A stretch of 64,000 nucleotides of DNA from assembly GCA_934130085.1 (NCBI GenBank), contig CAKOXK010000002.1, positions 1-64,000 of the forward strand, in the 5' to 3' direction. Positions 9,738-18,844 of the stretch are shown piece after piece (within the stretch, counting starts at the first letter, position 1; each line of letters starts with the position of its first letter). A model generated the notes under the pieces. It was not told the DNA's origin and made no database searches. It saw only the letters and a list, made by a program, of their open reading frames with translations. The DNA comes from an uncultured Clostridia bacterium (GTDB taxonomy: Bacteria; Bacillota; Clostridia; TANB77; CAG-508). Position numbers and translations under genes: made by a program.

Positions 9738-11207
9738 TTATTTTGCATTTTCATTTGCTCTTTTTTTCTTGCCTTTTGCTATCTTCTTTACAAGATCAAA
9801 TAAATATTCAAATGAATCAATTTTTAGCATTTTTGAGCCCCATATATATACAATCATTCCAACTATTACCTGTATTATAAAAGACATTATTGTTGGTAAT
9901 TTTATTAGCCCTACCCAATATACAATTACACCCATAATCAAAGCCAATATTATGCTTGGCAAAATATCTTTTATTTGTTCTATATAGCTATAGCCTAATA
10001 GCTTTTTATTTGGCCATGAATTAATTAATTGACTAATTAATCCACTCACTAATAAGCTTAATGCCATTGCCATTGGACTTATTCTCATTGTTAATAACAA
10101 TAAGATTATACCTACTATCTTTTTTATAATTTCCATTTTTAAAAACAAATCGCTTCTACCCATTGATTTTATTGCATTTAAGTTGGCTGTATGTATTGGA
10201 TAAAACATATATGTTATACAGAATATACATAAGTAAGGTACACATTCCATCCATTTTTCAGTTAATAGAAGTTTAACAACATTGTTTGATGTAAATGCTA
10301 GTCCCATCATTAATGGAGCCATAATATAAATACTTGTTTTTATAGCCCTTCTTGTCATGTCTCTAACACGTTCTTTATTCTCTTGTTCATTTGACATTGT
10401 AGGCAATAATACACTATCAATTGATGTATTTATATTTGTTACTATTATATTAGGAAACTGTTTTCCTCTATTATAGTATGCTAATTCAGACGATGAATAC
10501 AACTTTCCAATTATCAATTGACGAACATTTTCATAAGTTGTGTCAATTAGTGATGAAACAAGAAGCTTCCATCCGTATGAAAATAATCCCTTTAACCTTT
10601 TAAAAGAAAATTTTAATTTTGGTCTCCATTTAACAGTAATCCATAAAACTATTGTATCAACTGTCAAGTTAAATAATTGTTGTGTAACTAATGCCCAAAC
10701 TCCAAATCCTTTTAATGCCATAGCAATTCCAATTATTGCAGCTCCTATTGTTCCTGCTAATGTTGCGAAAAAGAATTTTTTAAATATTAATTTTCTTGAT
10801 ACATAAGCCTGTTGTACATTTTTTACTCCTGATATAATTATTGTTAAGCTTAATACTCTTATGAGTGCTATTAATGATTGATCTTTATAAAAATTAGCAA
10901 TGATCGGTGCACATAAAAACACCAACAAGTATAATATTAAACATGAAAATAGGTTTGTATAAAATACCGTTGAAAAATCTATATCGTCAGCATCTTTTTT
11001 TTGAATAAGTGCATTTCCAAGTCCGCTATCCACAAAAACTTGCAAAATATTTGTAAATACCGTTATTAAAGCTATTGTACCATAAGCTTCCGGAGCTAAT
11101 ATTCTTGCAAGTACAATTGATACTATAAAAGATACAATTTGCGCTCCACATCTTTCTGCAAATCTCCATATTATGTTTGAAAAAACATTTTGTTTTGTAT
11201 TTTCCAT
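9738..11207 (-). CDS. Polysaccharide flippase of the MOP/PST family (Wzx-like)
   Basis: A 489-residue protein with about 12-14 hydrophobic segments. The N-terminal pattern WRFAERCGAQIVSF followed by SIVLARILAPEAYG is characteristic of the polysaccharide transporter branch of the MOP superfamily (WzxC/TuaB-like). Such proteins move undecaprenyl-linked repeat units across the membrane. A basic C-terminal tail (KKIAKGKKKRANENAK) would be cytoplasmic. It follows the VioA-like gene by 25 bases and precedes rmlD, so it probably exports the repeat unit built by this locus. Confidence 0.9.
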   Translation of the reverse strand: MENTKQNVFSNIIWRFAERCGAQIVSFIVSIVLARILAPEAYGTIALITVFTNILQVFVDSGLGNALIQKKDADDIDFSTVFYTNLFSCLILYLLVFLCAPIIANFYKDQSLIALIRVLSLTIIISGVKNVQQAYVSRKLIFKKFFFATLAGTIGAAIIGIAMALKGFGVWALVTQQLFNLTVDTIVLWITVKWRPKLKFSFKRLKGLFSYGWKLLVSSLIDTTYENVRQLIIGKLYSSSELAYYNRGKQFPNIIVTNINTSIDSVLLPTMSNEQENKERVRDMTRRAIKTSIYIMAPLMMGLAFTSNNVVKLLLTEKWMECVPYLCIFCITYMFYPIHTANLNAIKSMGRSDLFLKMEIIKKIVGIILLLLTMRISPMAMALSLLVSGLISQLINSWPNKKLLGYSYIEQIKDILPSIILALIMGVIVYWVGLIKLPTIMSFIIQVIVGMIVYIWGSKMLKIDSFEYLFDLVKKIAKGKKKRANENAK

Positions 11208-11232
11208 TGTTTATCCTTTTCGTTGTTACAAA

Positions 11233-12336
11233 TTATTTATTTAAAATGATATCGCAAATTCTATTTGCATCCTCTTCAGAAAGTCCTGCATACATTGGTA
11301 TTGTTAAAACATTTTCTGAAATCTTCTTTGCAATTGGTGTTTCATTTACATCAAATTGACCTTTATAGCAGTCAAAAGCTGATGTTATTGGATAAAAATA
11401 CTTTCTAGCAAATATGTTCTCTTTTGCAAGTTTCTCAGCTATCTCATCTCTGCTCTTTCCAAATTTTTCTTTATCAAATACTACTGGATAATATGCAAAG
11501 TTAGGTTTTACATTCTTTTGCGTTTTAGATATTTTAATTCCTTCAACATTCTGTAATCTTTTTGTATATATTTCATAAACTTTTTTTCTTTTTTCAATCT
11601 CTTCATCTAAATGTCTTAGATTGCATAATCCCATTGCTGCCTGAAACTCATTCATTTTTGAATTAATTCCAACATCAATTACATGTTCTTGATCTATTAT
11701 TCCAAAATTTTTATAACTATCAAATTCGCTTTTTAGACCTAAATCATTATATACTAGAGCTCCCCCCTCTATTGTATTAAATACTTTAGTTGCATGAAAG
11801 CTAAACATTGAAACATCTCCAAAGCTTCCTATTCCTTTTCCATCTATCTCTACTCCAAAAACATGTGCAGCATCATAAATAACTTTTAAATTATGCTTTT
11901 TTGCAATTTCTTCTATTCTTTTTACATCACAAGCATGCCCATAAACATGTACTGGAACTATGGCTGTTGTTTTTGGCGTAATCTTTTCTTCTATTTTATC
12001 TACGTCAATCGTGTAATCATCTTCATTTATATCACAAAATACAGGTTTTAGTCCATTTTGAACTATTGCATGTGTTGTTGATGCAAATGTAAATGGAGTA
12101 GTTATTACTTCACCTGTTAAATTCATTTTATGTATAGCTGTATATAATGCAAGATGTCCATTATTAAACAATGATATGTTTTTAACCTTTAGCTTTTCAC
12201 ATAATTCTTTTTCAAGTTCTTGATGCTTCACTCCCATATTTGTAAGCCATCTAGTTTCAAATATATCTTTAATTTCTTCTTCATATTCTTCAAGTGTTGG
12301 CATTGAAGATCTTGTTACCATTATTTTGTCACTCAT
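11233..12336 (-). CDS. DegT/VioA-like sugar-nucleotide aminotransferase
   Basis: A 367-residue PLP-dependent aminotransferase of the DegT/DnrJ/EryC1/StrS family. The N-terminal VTRSSMPTLEEYEEEI with RWLTNMG resembles VioA, which makes dTDP-4-amino-4,6-dideoxyglucose from dTDP-4-keto-6-deoxyglucose. YDAAHVFG (Asp155 for the pyridine nitrogen) and SFHATKVFNTIEGG (Lys184 for the Schiff base) are intact. RmlB in the same locus could supply the keto substrate, and a WecF-like transferase upstream could use the product. It lies one base after the epimerase gene. The exact sugar (Qui4N or Fuc4N) is not determined by the sequence. Confidence 0.88.
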   Translation of the reverse strand: MSDKIMVTRSSMPTLEEYEEEIKDIFETRWLTNMGVKHQELEKELCEKLKVKNISLFNNGHLALYTAIHKMNLTGEVITTPFTFASTTHAIVQNGLKPVFCDINEDDYTIDVDKIEEKITPKTTAIVPVHVYGHACDVKRIEEIAKKHNLKVIYDAAHVFGVEIDGKGIGSFGDVSMFSFHATKVFNTIEGGALVYNDLGLKSEFDSYKNFGIIDQEHVIDVGINSKMNEFQAAMGLCNLRHLDEEIEKRKKVYEIYTKRLQNVEGIKISKTQKNVKPNFAYYPVVFDKEKFGKSRDEIAEKLAKENIFARKYFYPITSAFDCYKGQFDVNETPIAKKISENVLTIPMYAGLSEEDANRICDIILNK

Positions 12337-12337
12337 A

Positions 12338-13339
12338 TTATCTTCCTCTTAATTCTAAAAATCTATCTACTTCCATTTCCTTTTTGTAATCCTCTAGTAG
12401 TTCTCTTATTCCATATTTGGGTTCATAACCCAATTCTTCTTTTGCGTTGGTTACATCTAATGCAAATCCACCACTGTTCTTCTTTTCAGGGCAATATACA
12501 ATCTTAGACTTATTATTTTCATTTGAAAAAACATCTACTATTGTTCTTACTTTTTCCTCTAAAGTTACAGGTTTTCCTGTTCCAATATTATAAAAACCAT
12601 TTTCTCTATCAACCTCAATTGCTTTGCATAATTCCTGGCTGAAATCATACACATGAACCATATCAGTTGAATAGTTTGGATCTCCCCAAATTTCAAGAGG
12701 CTCTCCTTTTATTGCCATATCAATCATTTTATAAATTGGCCTTAATGTTTTCACTCCATTTGGATAATAATATTGATATGGACTGTAACTATATATTGTT
12801 GGAAGTCTAAATACAAAGTATTTGATACCATATTCCGCATAATAATGTTTTAAAAATTCTATTGCAGTATTTTTAGTTATTACATACAAAGCATGATCTC
12901 CTTTATAGCTAAAACATGGCTTTGTATCAGGCTTTGCCATTTCATTATTCTTTATTGCTAATGATATATCAAATACTGTTGTTGTATATAATACTCTGTC
13001 AGCTTTTACATTTTTTGCATATTCTAGTACATTAAATGCACCTATTATATTTGATTGTATATATTTTTCTGGTTGGTATCCATCCATATATGATGGTATT
13101 TGTGCTGCAAGTAATACAATTGCATATACATTGTCTTTTGGTAATTTTTCAAAATCTTCTTTCTTACTTATATCAACACTAATATATTTAACTCCATGCT
13201 TTTCAAAAAAATCTGTTTTTCTTCTACCTGAAGCAATTATTTCATACTCATCGTTGTTAAAATACTCAATAGCATATTTTGTAAAATAGCTTCCTACATT
13301 TCCTGTAGCTCCAAATATAATTATTTTCTTTCTATTCAT
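12338..13339 (-). CDS. NAD-dependent epimerase/dehydratase
   Basis: A 333-residue extended short-chain dehydrogenase. The dinucleotide loop is GATGNVGSYF (residues 9-18), with LLAAQIPS at about 76-83. The usual catalytic Tyr-x3-Lys is read as YVITK at about 152-156. It overlaps the upstream PLP-fold gene by 8 bases and lies one base from the VioA-like gene, so the three are probably translationally coupled. A role in modifying a nucleotide sugar for the surface glycan is inferred from context; substrate unknown. Confidence 0.85.
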   Translation of the reverse strand: MNRKKIIIFGATGNVGSYFTKYAIEYFNNDEYEIIASGRRKTDFFEKHGVKYISVDISKKEDFEKLPKDNVYAIVLLAAQIPSYMDGYQPEKYIQSNIIGAFNVLEYAKNVKADRVLYTTTVFDISLAIKNNEMAKPDTKPCFSYKGDHALYVITKNTAIEFLKHYYAEYGIKYFVFRLPTIYSYSPYQYYYPNGVKTLRPIYKMIDMAIKGEPLEIWGDPNYSTDMVHVYDFSQELCKAIEVDRENGFYNIGTGKPVTLEEKVRTIVDVFSNENNKSKIVYCPEKKNSGGFALDVTNAKEELGYEPKYGIRELLEDYKKEMEVDRFLELRGR

Positions 13340-14294
13340 AACATGACTCCTTTATAATATTAATTATTCTCTTCATTTCCTCTAAACCATATCTTTGGTC
13401 AGATGGTATTACCACAATGTTTTTAGCAAAATCGCATGCTTGTATGCTTTTATTCTCTTCAATTACATTTGGCCAAAGCGTTGGCGTAAATATATTTTTA
13501 TCAATCATGAATTTTCTTAAATTTTCTCCATCTTTAATATATAATGGATAAGAATATGCGCCTTCTATATTTTCTAATTTTAGTTTGTTAATACATTTTA
13601 AATTATCATTTAAGAATTTAAAGTTTTTACTTCTTTTTTCTTTTATTTTATTATAATCAAATGCTCCTAATATCATTTTTGTTGCTTTTGACATCTTCAT
13701 TAAAGGAAGATTGTTAAGCAATTCTTCGTTTTTTCTGTAATCAGCAAAAAAATCTTGTGGAGTTTTTTCTAGTCTTCCTAATACATAATTATATCTTCTA
13801 TTTGATTCATCAGTATCCAAGCCTTCTTCTTCATCTTTTTCCATTCTTTTATCTGTATAGAGGTATGCCCCATCAGTTACACCAAAAAATTTTCTACATG
13901 AATAAATTGTATCAACTTTTTCAACATTATTTTGAAAGAAAGCTTGTACATTATCAATTATGATGTTTTTATATTTTTCTTTTAGCTTTAATATAGTTTC
14001 ATTACTAATTGTTCCAAAATAATTTACAATATACAAATATTCATCGCTTTTTAGGCTTTTATTAAAAATAGGTAGAAAGTTTGTTCCAATTTCATAGTAT
14101 TCTCTTTCGCAATATTTTTCAATAAAATTTATTGAATCACACATATAGTATGGCGTATAAATTTTTTTAATATTTCTGCTTCTTACGATATATAGCAAGG
14201 CATTTCGTGCACTATTAAGTTCAATTGCCCCCTTATGATATGGGTTGTTAATTAAACTCTCTAGTTCAAAATAACCTCCAATGCATTTTTCCAT
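13332..14294 (-). CDS. PLP-fold (DegT-like) protein, divergent
   Basis: A 320-residue protein I cannot assign to a characterised enzyme. It looks like a divergent fold-type I PLP enzyme. It starts GGYFELE, has LNSARNALLYI near residues 27-37, IIIDNVQAFF (111-120, Asp114 in the place that binds the pyridine nitrogen) and SCRKFFGVTDGAYLYT (132-147, Lys135 as candidate Schiff-base residue). It lacks the usual C-terminal DegT signatures. It overlaps the epimerase gene by 8 bases and follows the ATP-grasp gene by 21, so it belongs to an amino-sugar or amino-acyl module of the glycan locus. Function is inferred only. Confidence 0.6.
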   Translation of the reverse strand: MEKCIGGYFELESLINNPYHKGAIELNSARNALLYIVRSRNIKKIYTPYYMCDSINFIEKYCEREYYEIGTNFLPIFNKSLKSDEYLYIVNYFGTISNETILKLKEKYKNIIIDNVQAFFQNNVEKVDTIYSCRKFFGVTDGAYLYTDKRMEKDEEEGLDTDESNRRYNYVLGRLEKTPQDFFADYRKNEELLNNLPLMKMSKATKMILGAFDYNKIKEKRSKNFKFLNDNLKCINKLKLENIEGAYSYPLYIKDGENLRKFMIDKNIFTPTLWPNVIEENKSIQACDFAKNIVVIPSDQRYGLEEMKRIINIIKESCYE

Positions 14295-14315
14295 ATTAAC
14301 CTACCTTGTATTTTA

Positions 14316-15515
14316 TTATGATAAAATAACTTTTACATATTCTTCTTGACTTTCAATTACTCTTTTTAGTTCTTCTTGATTTTTGAATCTCAAGACCAAA
14401 GTTCCTATCGCTTCATTTGCCCCTGCAAATCCTCCAACCTTTGTGCCTTCTTTAACCCACAAATCTTTCTCCACGATATTATCACTAATTTTCTCTGATG
14501 TCCATAATTCTTTGAATGTTCCTTCTTTTTCACTATGTAAAATTATCTCTGCAAAATTTTCTTTTATTTCCTCTTGCTTCAAATCTATTAATGGTTCTCC
14601 TATTGCTGCTCTAACAACTTCATCAATCAAGTCAATATTTGTCATATATCTAATCATTTCTGATAATCTATTTCCACCACCTCTTGGAGAACATTCCATA
14701 ATATAGGCTTTCCCATTTGTACATTCTCTTGTTTCGATATTATATATTGAACTTTTCATATTAAGCAATTTTAATAATCTTTGTATTTCATTTTTTAATT
14801 CTTCTTGATGTTTTTTTGAAATTGTTGCTGGAAAAGTATAAGCAGCAGGTGTATATGGATTTTCGCACTTTTCATCAAACTTTTGAGCAGAAAAAGAAAC
14901 AAACTTAAGCTCTCCATTGATTGAAAAACTATCACAATCTGATGAATCATTTACCTTCTCTAGAAAATCTTCAATTATAAATTCATTACAATGTGAGTAT
15001 TTGAGAGCATACTCTATTGCTTCTTTTAAGTTTTCCTTTTTTGAAACTTTTGTTACTCCTTTGCTTCCAGCAGAATCTGTAGGTTTAACAATTACAGGCC
15101 AATTGAACATTTCTGTTTCTTTTAGTGCTTCATCTATATTTGTATATTGCTTTGCAACTGGAACATTAAAATTATTTTCTGTTAAAAATTTTCTAAACTT
15201 TCCTTTATTTTGTAAAATTTCAATAGACTCTAAAGGTCCTGATGTAGGAAGATTCATCTTCTCAGCAACATAAGCAGCAGTTACAACTCCTGGATCACAT
15301 GCAAATGAAAGAATTCCATCAATCTTTCTTTTTCTAGCCTCTTCTAAAACCTTTTCTTTTTCAAGAATGCTTACATTTACGTATTCATCAGAATACTTAT
15401 GTGCTATATTATCTGGTAAATAGTCACAAGTAATTACATATACTCCCATTTTATGAGCAGTTTCTATTACTGGAACTAAATATCTCATTCCACCTAGTAG
15501 CATTAACTTTTTCAT
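14316..15515 (-). CDS. ATP-grasp ligase
   Basis: A 399-residue carbamoyl-phosphate-synthase-like ATP-grasp protein. It has an N-terminal pre-ATP-grasp Rossmann region (KKLMLLGGMRYLVPV), the ATP-binding strand-loop VIVKPTDSAGSKGV (141-154), and the metal/ATP site ECSPRGGGNRLSEMI (about 273-287). Such ligases form an amide or thioester through an acyl-phosphate. In this position, between a WecF-like transferase and an aminotransferase module, it may acylate an amino sugar with an amino acid. That role is inference. It is 28 bases downstream of the transferase. Confidence 0.85.
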   Translation of the reverse strand: MKKLMLLGGMRYLVPVIETAHKMGVYVITCDYLPDNIAHKYSDEYVNVSILEKEKVLEEARKRKIDGILSFACDPGVVTAAYVAEKMNLPTSGPLESIEILQNKGKFRKFLTENNFNVPVAKQYTNIDEALKETEMFNWPVIVKPTDSAGSKGVTKVSKKENLKEAIEYALKYSHCNEFIIEDFLEKVNDSSDCDSFSINGELKFVSFSAQKFDEKCENPYTPAAYTFPATISKKHQEELKNEIQRLLKLLNMKSSIYNIETRECTNGKAYIMECSPRGGGNRLSEMIRYMTNIDLIDEVVRAAIGEPLIDLKQEEIKENFAEIILHSEKEGTFKELWTSEKISDNIVEKDLWVKEGTKVGGFAGANEAIGTLVLRFKNQEELKRVIESQEEYVKVILS

Positions 15516-15542
15516 ATTATTCTCCTTCCACAGATTTCAAGA

Positions 15543-16613
15543 TTATTTGATATTCTCAAATATTTCTCTCCATTGTTCATCCCATTTGCTTTCTTTTTTC
15601 TCAATATTGTCATAATTTTGCTTTTTATATTTTACATCAAATCTAAATAAATCTTCATAACTTGTTTTGCTAAGATCCTTTATGTCAAATACCATTAAGT
15701 TATTTTTCTCATATTCTTTCCACATAGATGTATTACTTCTTAAATAGATTTTCTTTCCAATCTTTAACAGTGCATTTATGTTTCCCATTGCCTGTTGTCT
15801 ATTATTATTAAAAATTCCGACCGAACATTTTGAAAGTAACTCTAGATAGTCATCATAATTCATAAACTCTGTTATTGGTTCAAATTTATTTTTAAAAATT
15901 TCTTTTCCCTTTTTTATAACCTCATCTTTGTATTTTTCATCACCATAAGAAAGTGGGCAAATAATTTTTAAGTCTTCATCTTTTAGATGCTTTAACATTT
16001 CAAAGGCTTCTAGATGACAATTTTCTTTAGTGGCTGAGTTTCCTACTATTATTGTTTTTTCTGTATTTTCATTGTCAAAGTTTAAATACTTTTTAAATTT
16101 TTGCTCTCTTCTTGGATCTGCAGGCATAACACCAACATAATGTTTAACCTTGTTAGGAAAAATCTTGGATAATTCATCATAATCATTTTCAACAAGGTTA
16201 ATTATCCCATTACATCTTTTAATTATGGAATGTTGCATACTTTTACTTAACTGCATTTTACTTAATTTTTTTACATTTCGATATCCATAAAAATCTGCAC
16301 CCCAAAACTGAAGATATGTTTTTCTTAAATATGTATTTTTCCAGAAAAAAATATATTTAGCTATGTCAAAGACTCCTGTTACTATTATCTTGTCGCTTTT
16401 TTTAGCCATTTCTAAAATATCTTTTTTTAATAGTTCATTATCTTTTTTCAAGTGTATAATTTTGCAATCTTTATTTTCGTCCATAAGATCAACATCATAT
16501 TTACCTGGCCTTATTATAAATGTATGATCATATTCAGAAAAATTAAGACCCATGTAATTAATATAACCTGACAAGAATTTATCATTATAAATAATATGCA
16601 ATACTTTCATCAA
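15543..16613 (-). CDS. WecF-like TDP-4-acetamido-fucose transferase family protein
   Basis: A 356-residue predicted cytoplasmic transferase. VLHIIYNDKFLSGYINYM at the N-terminus and LQFWGADFYGYRN (101-113) match the WecF/Fuc4NAc transferase family, whose enterobacterial member adds Fuc4NAc from TDP-Fuc4NAc to a lipid-linked intermediate. A TDP-4-amino-sugar donor would suit the RmlB plus VioA-like enzymes encoded downstream. Acceptor and exact donor are not known. It lies between a GT2 gene and the ATP-grasp gene. Confidence 0.78.
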   Translation of the reverse strand: MMKVLHIIYNDKFLSGYINYMGLNFSEYDHTFIIRPGKYDVDLMDENKDCKIIHLKKDNELLKKDILEMAKKSDKIIVTGVFDIAKYIFFWKNTYLRKTYLQFWGADFYGYRNVKKLSKMQLSKSMQHSIIKRCNGIINLVENDYDELSKIFPNKVKHYVGVMPADPRREQKFKKYLNFDNENTEKTIIVGNSATKENCHLEAFEMLKHLKDEDLKIICPLSYGDEKYKDEVIKKGKEIFKNKFEPITEFMNYDDYLELLSKCSVGIFNNNRQQAMGNINALLKIGKKIYLRSNTSMWKEYEKNNLMVFDIKDLSKTSYEDLFRFDVKYKKQNYDNIEKKESKWDEQWREIFENIK

Positions 16614-16702
16614 AACTAACCTTAAATTATAATTTAACCTTTCTTTTTTAATGATTTGTAATATTTTTTTATCTAATACACATTGCCTAATATTTCAAGA
16701 TC

Positions 16703-16737
16703 CAATATCCAATATTCAATATTTAATATTCAATAAT
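16703..16737. repeat. Heptanucleotide tandem repeat (CAATATT)
   Basis: Five 7-bp units (CAATATC, CAATATT, CAATATT, TAATATT, CAATAAT) directly follow the stop codon of the GT2 gene ending at 16738 (minus strand). This is the same period as the repeats at 7139 and 56103. Confidence 0.7.
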
Positions 16738-17592
16738 CTACTTATAAACAAAAATGTACTTAAACATTCGTAATAAATTTCTTATAGAAAAATGCGTATT
16801 AAGTCCCTTGAATAAATATTTAATATATTTTTCTTTGTTCTTCTTTTTTAATGCTGCATACGCTATATATACATTTGCGAGTGCCTTTTTGTCATTTTGT
16901 AAATCTTCTTGGTACTTCTTCATTATAATGTTGTACGCATCAATTCCCCTTTTTGGATTTTTAGTTATGCTTTCTTTTTGACAGTATTGTTTAAACAACA
17001 TTTCATTTAAGTAATAAATGTTATAGCTTTTTAAAAATCTTAAGGCAAAGTCCCAATCTTGAAATCTTGGCATGCTGTTATCAAACATAACATTTTTTAC
17101 ACATTCACTTTTCGCAACTATTACAGGCGTAGACACACAATTTTTCTCAAGAACCTCATTAAATGTAAGTAATCTGCTTTTATTTATGTTATCAGGTATA
17201 GTTCCTATTATTTTATTGGTCTCTTCATCAATTTGCGCGGTTTTGCAAATGCACATATCAAAATTTCCGTGTTCTAATATTCCAATTTGTCTCTTAAGCT
17301 TGTCTTTCTCCCATAGATCATCACTATCTTGAAACGCAATATACTCACCTTTTGCTTTTTCGATTCCATAATTTCTCGCAAAACACGCACCACTATTTTT
17401 TTCAAGCTTATAATAAGAAACTCTTTCATCTTTTATACTTTTTACAACATCTTCTGTATTATCTTTTGAACAGTCATCAACTATTATTATTTCAATATTT
17501 TTATATGATTGCTGCAATAGACTATCAACTGCTCTTTTTATTGTTTTCTCTCTGTTATATGATGGTATTATTATACTCACCAATTTTTCCAT
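16738..17592 (-). CDS. Glycosyltransferase family 2
   Basis: A 284-residue GT-A fold transferase: VSIIIPSYNREKTIKRAVDSL at the N-terminus, IIIVDDCSKDNT (about 35-46), ARNYGIEKAKGEYIAFQDSDD with the metal-binding DSDD-type motif at about residue 93, and FQDWDFALRFL further on. It has no membrane segment, so it acts at the cytoplasmic face. Its start lies 38 bases inside the end of the EpsG-like gene in another frame, suggesting coupled translation. Donor and acceptor are unknown. Confidence 0.9.
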   Translation of the reverse strand: MEKLVSIIIPSYNREKTIKRAVDSLLQQSYKNIEIIIVDDCSKDNTEDVVKSIKDERVSYYKLEKNSGACFARNYGIEKAKGEYIAFQDSDDLWEKDKLKRQIGILEHGNFDMCICKTAQIDEETNKIIGTIPDNINKSRLLTFNEVLEKNCVSTPVIVAKSECVKNVMFDNSMPRFQDWDFALRFLKSYNIYYLNEMLFKQYCQKESITKNPKRGIDAYNIIMKKYQEDLQNDKKALANVYIAYAALKKKNKEKYIKYLFKGLNTHFSIRNLLRMFKYIFVYK

Positions 17593-18844
17593 TATTTTTT
17601 ACCTCTTCTAGTTCTAGATTGTTATTATCTTCATTATTTAATTCATCGTTAACATTATCATCATTATCATTAAGTGGTTCATTTTCATTCTCATTAACCT
17701 TGTTTTCTTGAAGTAAGTCATCACCTTGTTTATTAATACTATTATTCTTATTGTTAAATATACTTTTATATGGGCACGTTTTATCATTTTGTTGATATCC
17801 ATAATAAATATAATTATATGCTCCAAATATTGTAAGCAATGCTATTGCCGTAATTAACTTTTTTTTATTTGTATCACATATTTCAACCATTTCAGGAATT
17901 ATTAACAAATATAGATATGTAAAATAGTATGATATTCTAATTACAAAGTTAAATTGTGTACTTAAAAGCATTAATATATTTCCAAGTATTACAATAAACA
18001 CTAAGTATTCATTAAATTTATCATGTTTTATCAGTTTTTTATAAAATGTAAGCGACCATATTAATAATAATAAATTAAACAACATGTATGATAGCGAAAC
18101 ATCTACCTTATTTGAATTTATATAGTAATTATATCTGCTATTTAATACATGAATATCATTTATTAGAAAATTTAGTAATGGCTTATATACTATTAAGAAT
18201 AAAGCAGATACTACAAGTATGATAATCTTACAATACTTGGTATTCTTTTTATCAAATATTCCATATATTAAGTATATTAAAGCTCCAATTATTGCTGTCT
18301 TATGGATAAGAATTGAAACTAATATTATAGCTATACTCTTCGTGTATTTCTTATTTTTTACATATTTTAGACCATATATAATTAAAAGTATTGATATTGT
18401 TTGTCTTACAAGATTTAATGATTTGTTAAAATAAAATAATAAAAACACAGCGTAGGTAATTGATAAAGGGGCCTTGTCACTATTATCTTTTGCAATTTTA
18501 TATGCTAGTAATGTTATGATAAAATACAATGCAGTCATAAAAACATTGACATTGGCAAATATTTTTGCACAAACAAAAGTAAATAACATATACAAAGGCT
18601 CTATATCATACATTTTATAAAACGCAGAAAAGTCAGTAGCATTAACTGCATCATTAAAGGCTGGTTCAATATATAATTTTGTATCTGTTCCAACATCAAT
18701 AGCTCTCATTCCTGCAAGTAATGCAGGAATAAATATGGCAAGTATTTTTATAGCCACTGCAATATCTTTGTTCTTCTGTTCTAATTTTTCTGCTAATGCT
18801 AAGCAAGCAATTGAAATTGCAAATACTATATAGTATGTTAACAT
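17555..18844 (-). CDS. EpsG/Wzy-type polysaccharide polymerase with acidic tail
   Basis: A 429-residue membrane protein with about ten hydrophobic segments. RAIDVGTDTKLY (about 49-60), FNKSLNLVRQTISI and LVSILIHKTAI are marks of the EpsG family of exopolysaccharide polymerases. After the last membrane segment (about residue 360) comes a tail of some 65 residues rich in Asn, Asp and Glu, encoded by AAT/GAT-rich DNA. This is unusual for the family, and its end overlaps the next gene by 38 bases. It is the likely polymerase of the repeat unit. Confidence 0.85.
   Translation of the reverse strand: MLTYYIVFAISIACLALAEKLEQKNKDIAVAIKILAIFIPALLAGMRAIDVGTDTKLYIEPAFNDAVNATDFSAFYKMYDIEPLYMLFTFVCAKIFANVNVFMTALYFIITLLAYKIAKDNSDKAPLSITYAVFLLFYFNKSLNLVRQTISILLIIYGLKYVKNKKYTKSIAIILVSILIHKTAIIGALIYLIYGIFDKKNTKYCKIIILVVSALFLIVYKPLLNFLINDIHVLNSRYNYYINSNKVDVSLSYMLFNLLLLIWSLTFYKKLIKHDKFNEYLVFIVILGNILMLLSTQFNFVIRISYYFTYLYLLIIPEMVEICDTNKKKLITAIALLTIFGAYNYIYYGYQQNDKTCPYKSIFNNKNNSINKQGDDLLQENKVNENENEPLNDNDDNVNDELNNEDNNNLELEEVKNNGKIGEYNNTII

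Noticed and set aside
16737..16981. Plus-strand ORFs opposite glycosyltransferase genes (for example 16754-16981 and 17352-17711)
   Set aside because: They are hydrophobic shadow frames of AT-rich minus-strand genes, lacking ribosome binding sites and conserved motifs.
17638..17826. 62-codon minus-strand ORF inside the EpsG-like tail
   Set aside because: It is an alternative frame of the repetitive AAT/GAT-rich tail, Met/Ile-rich, with no independent support.
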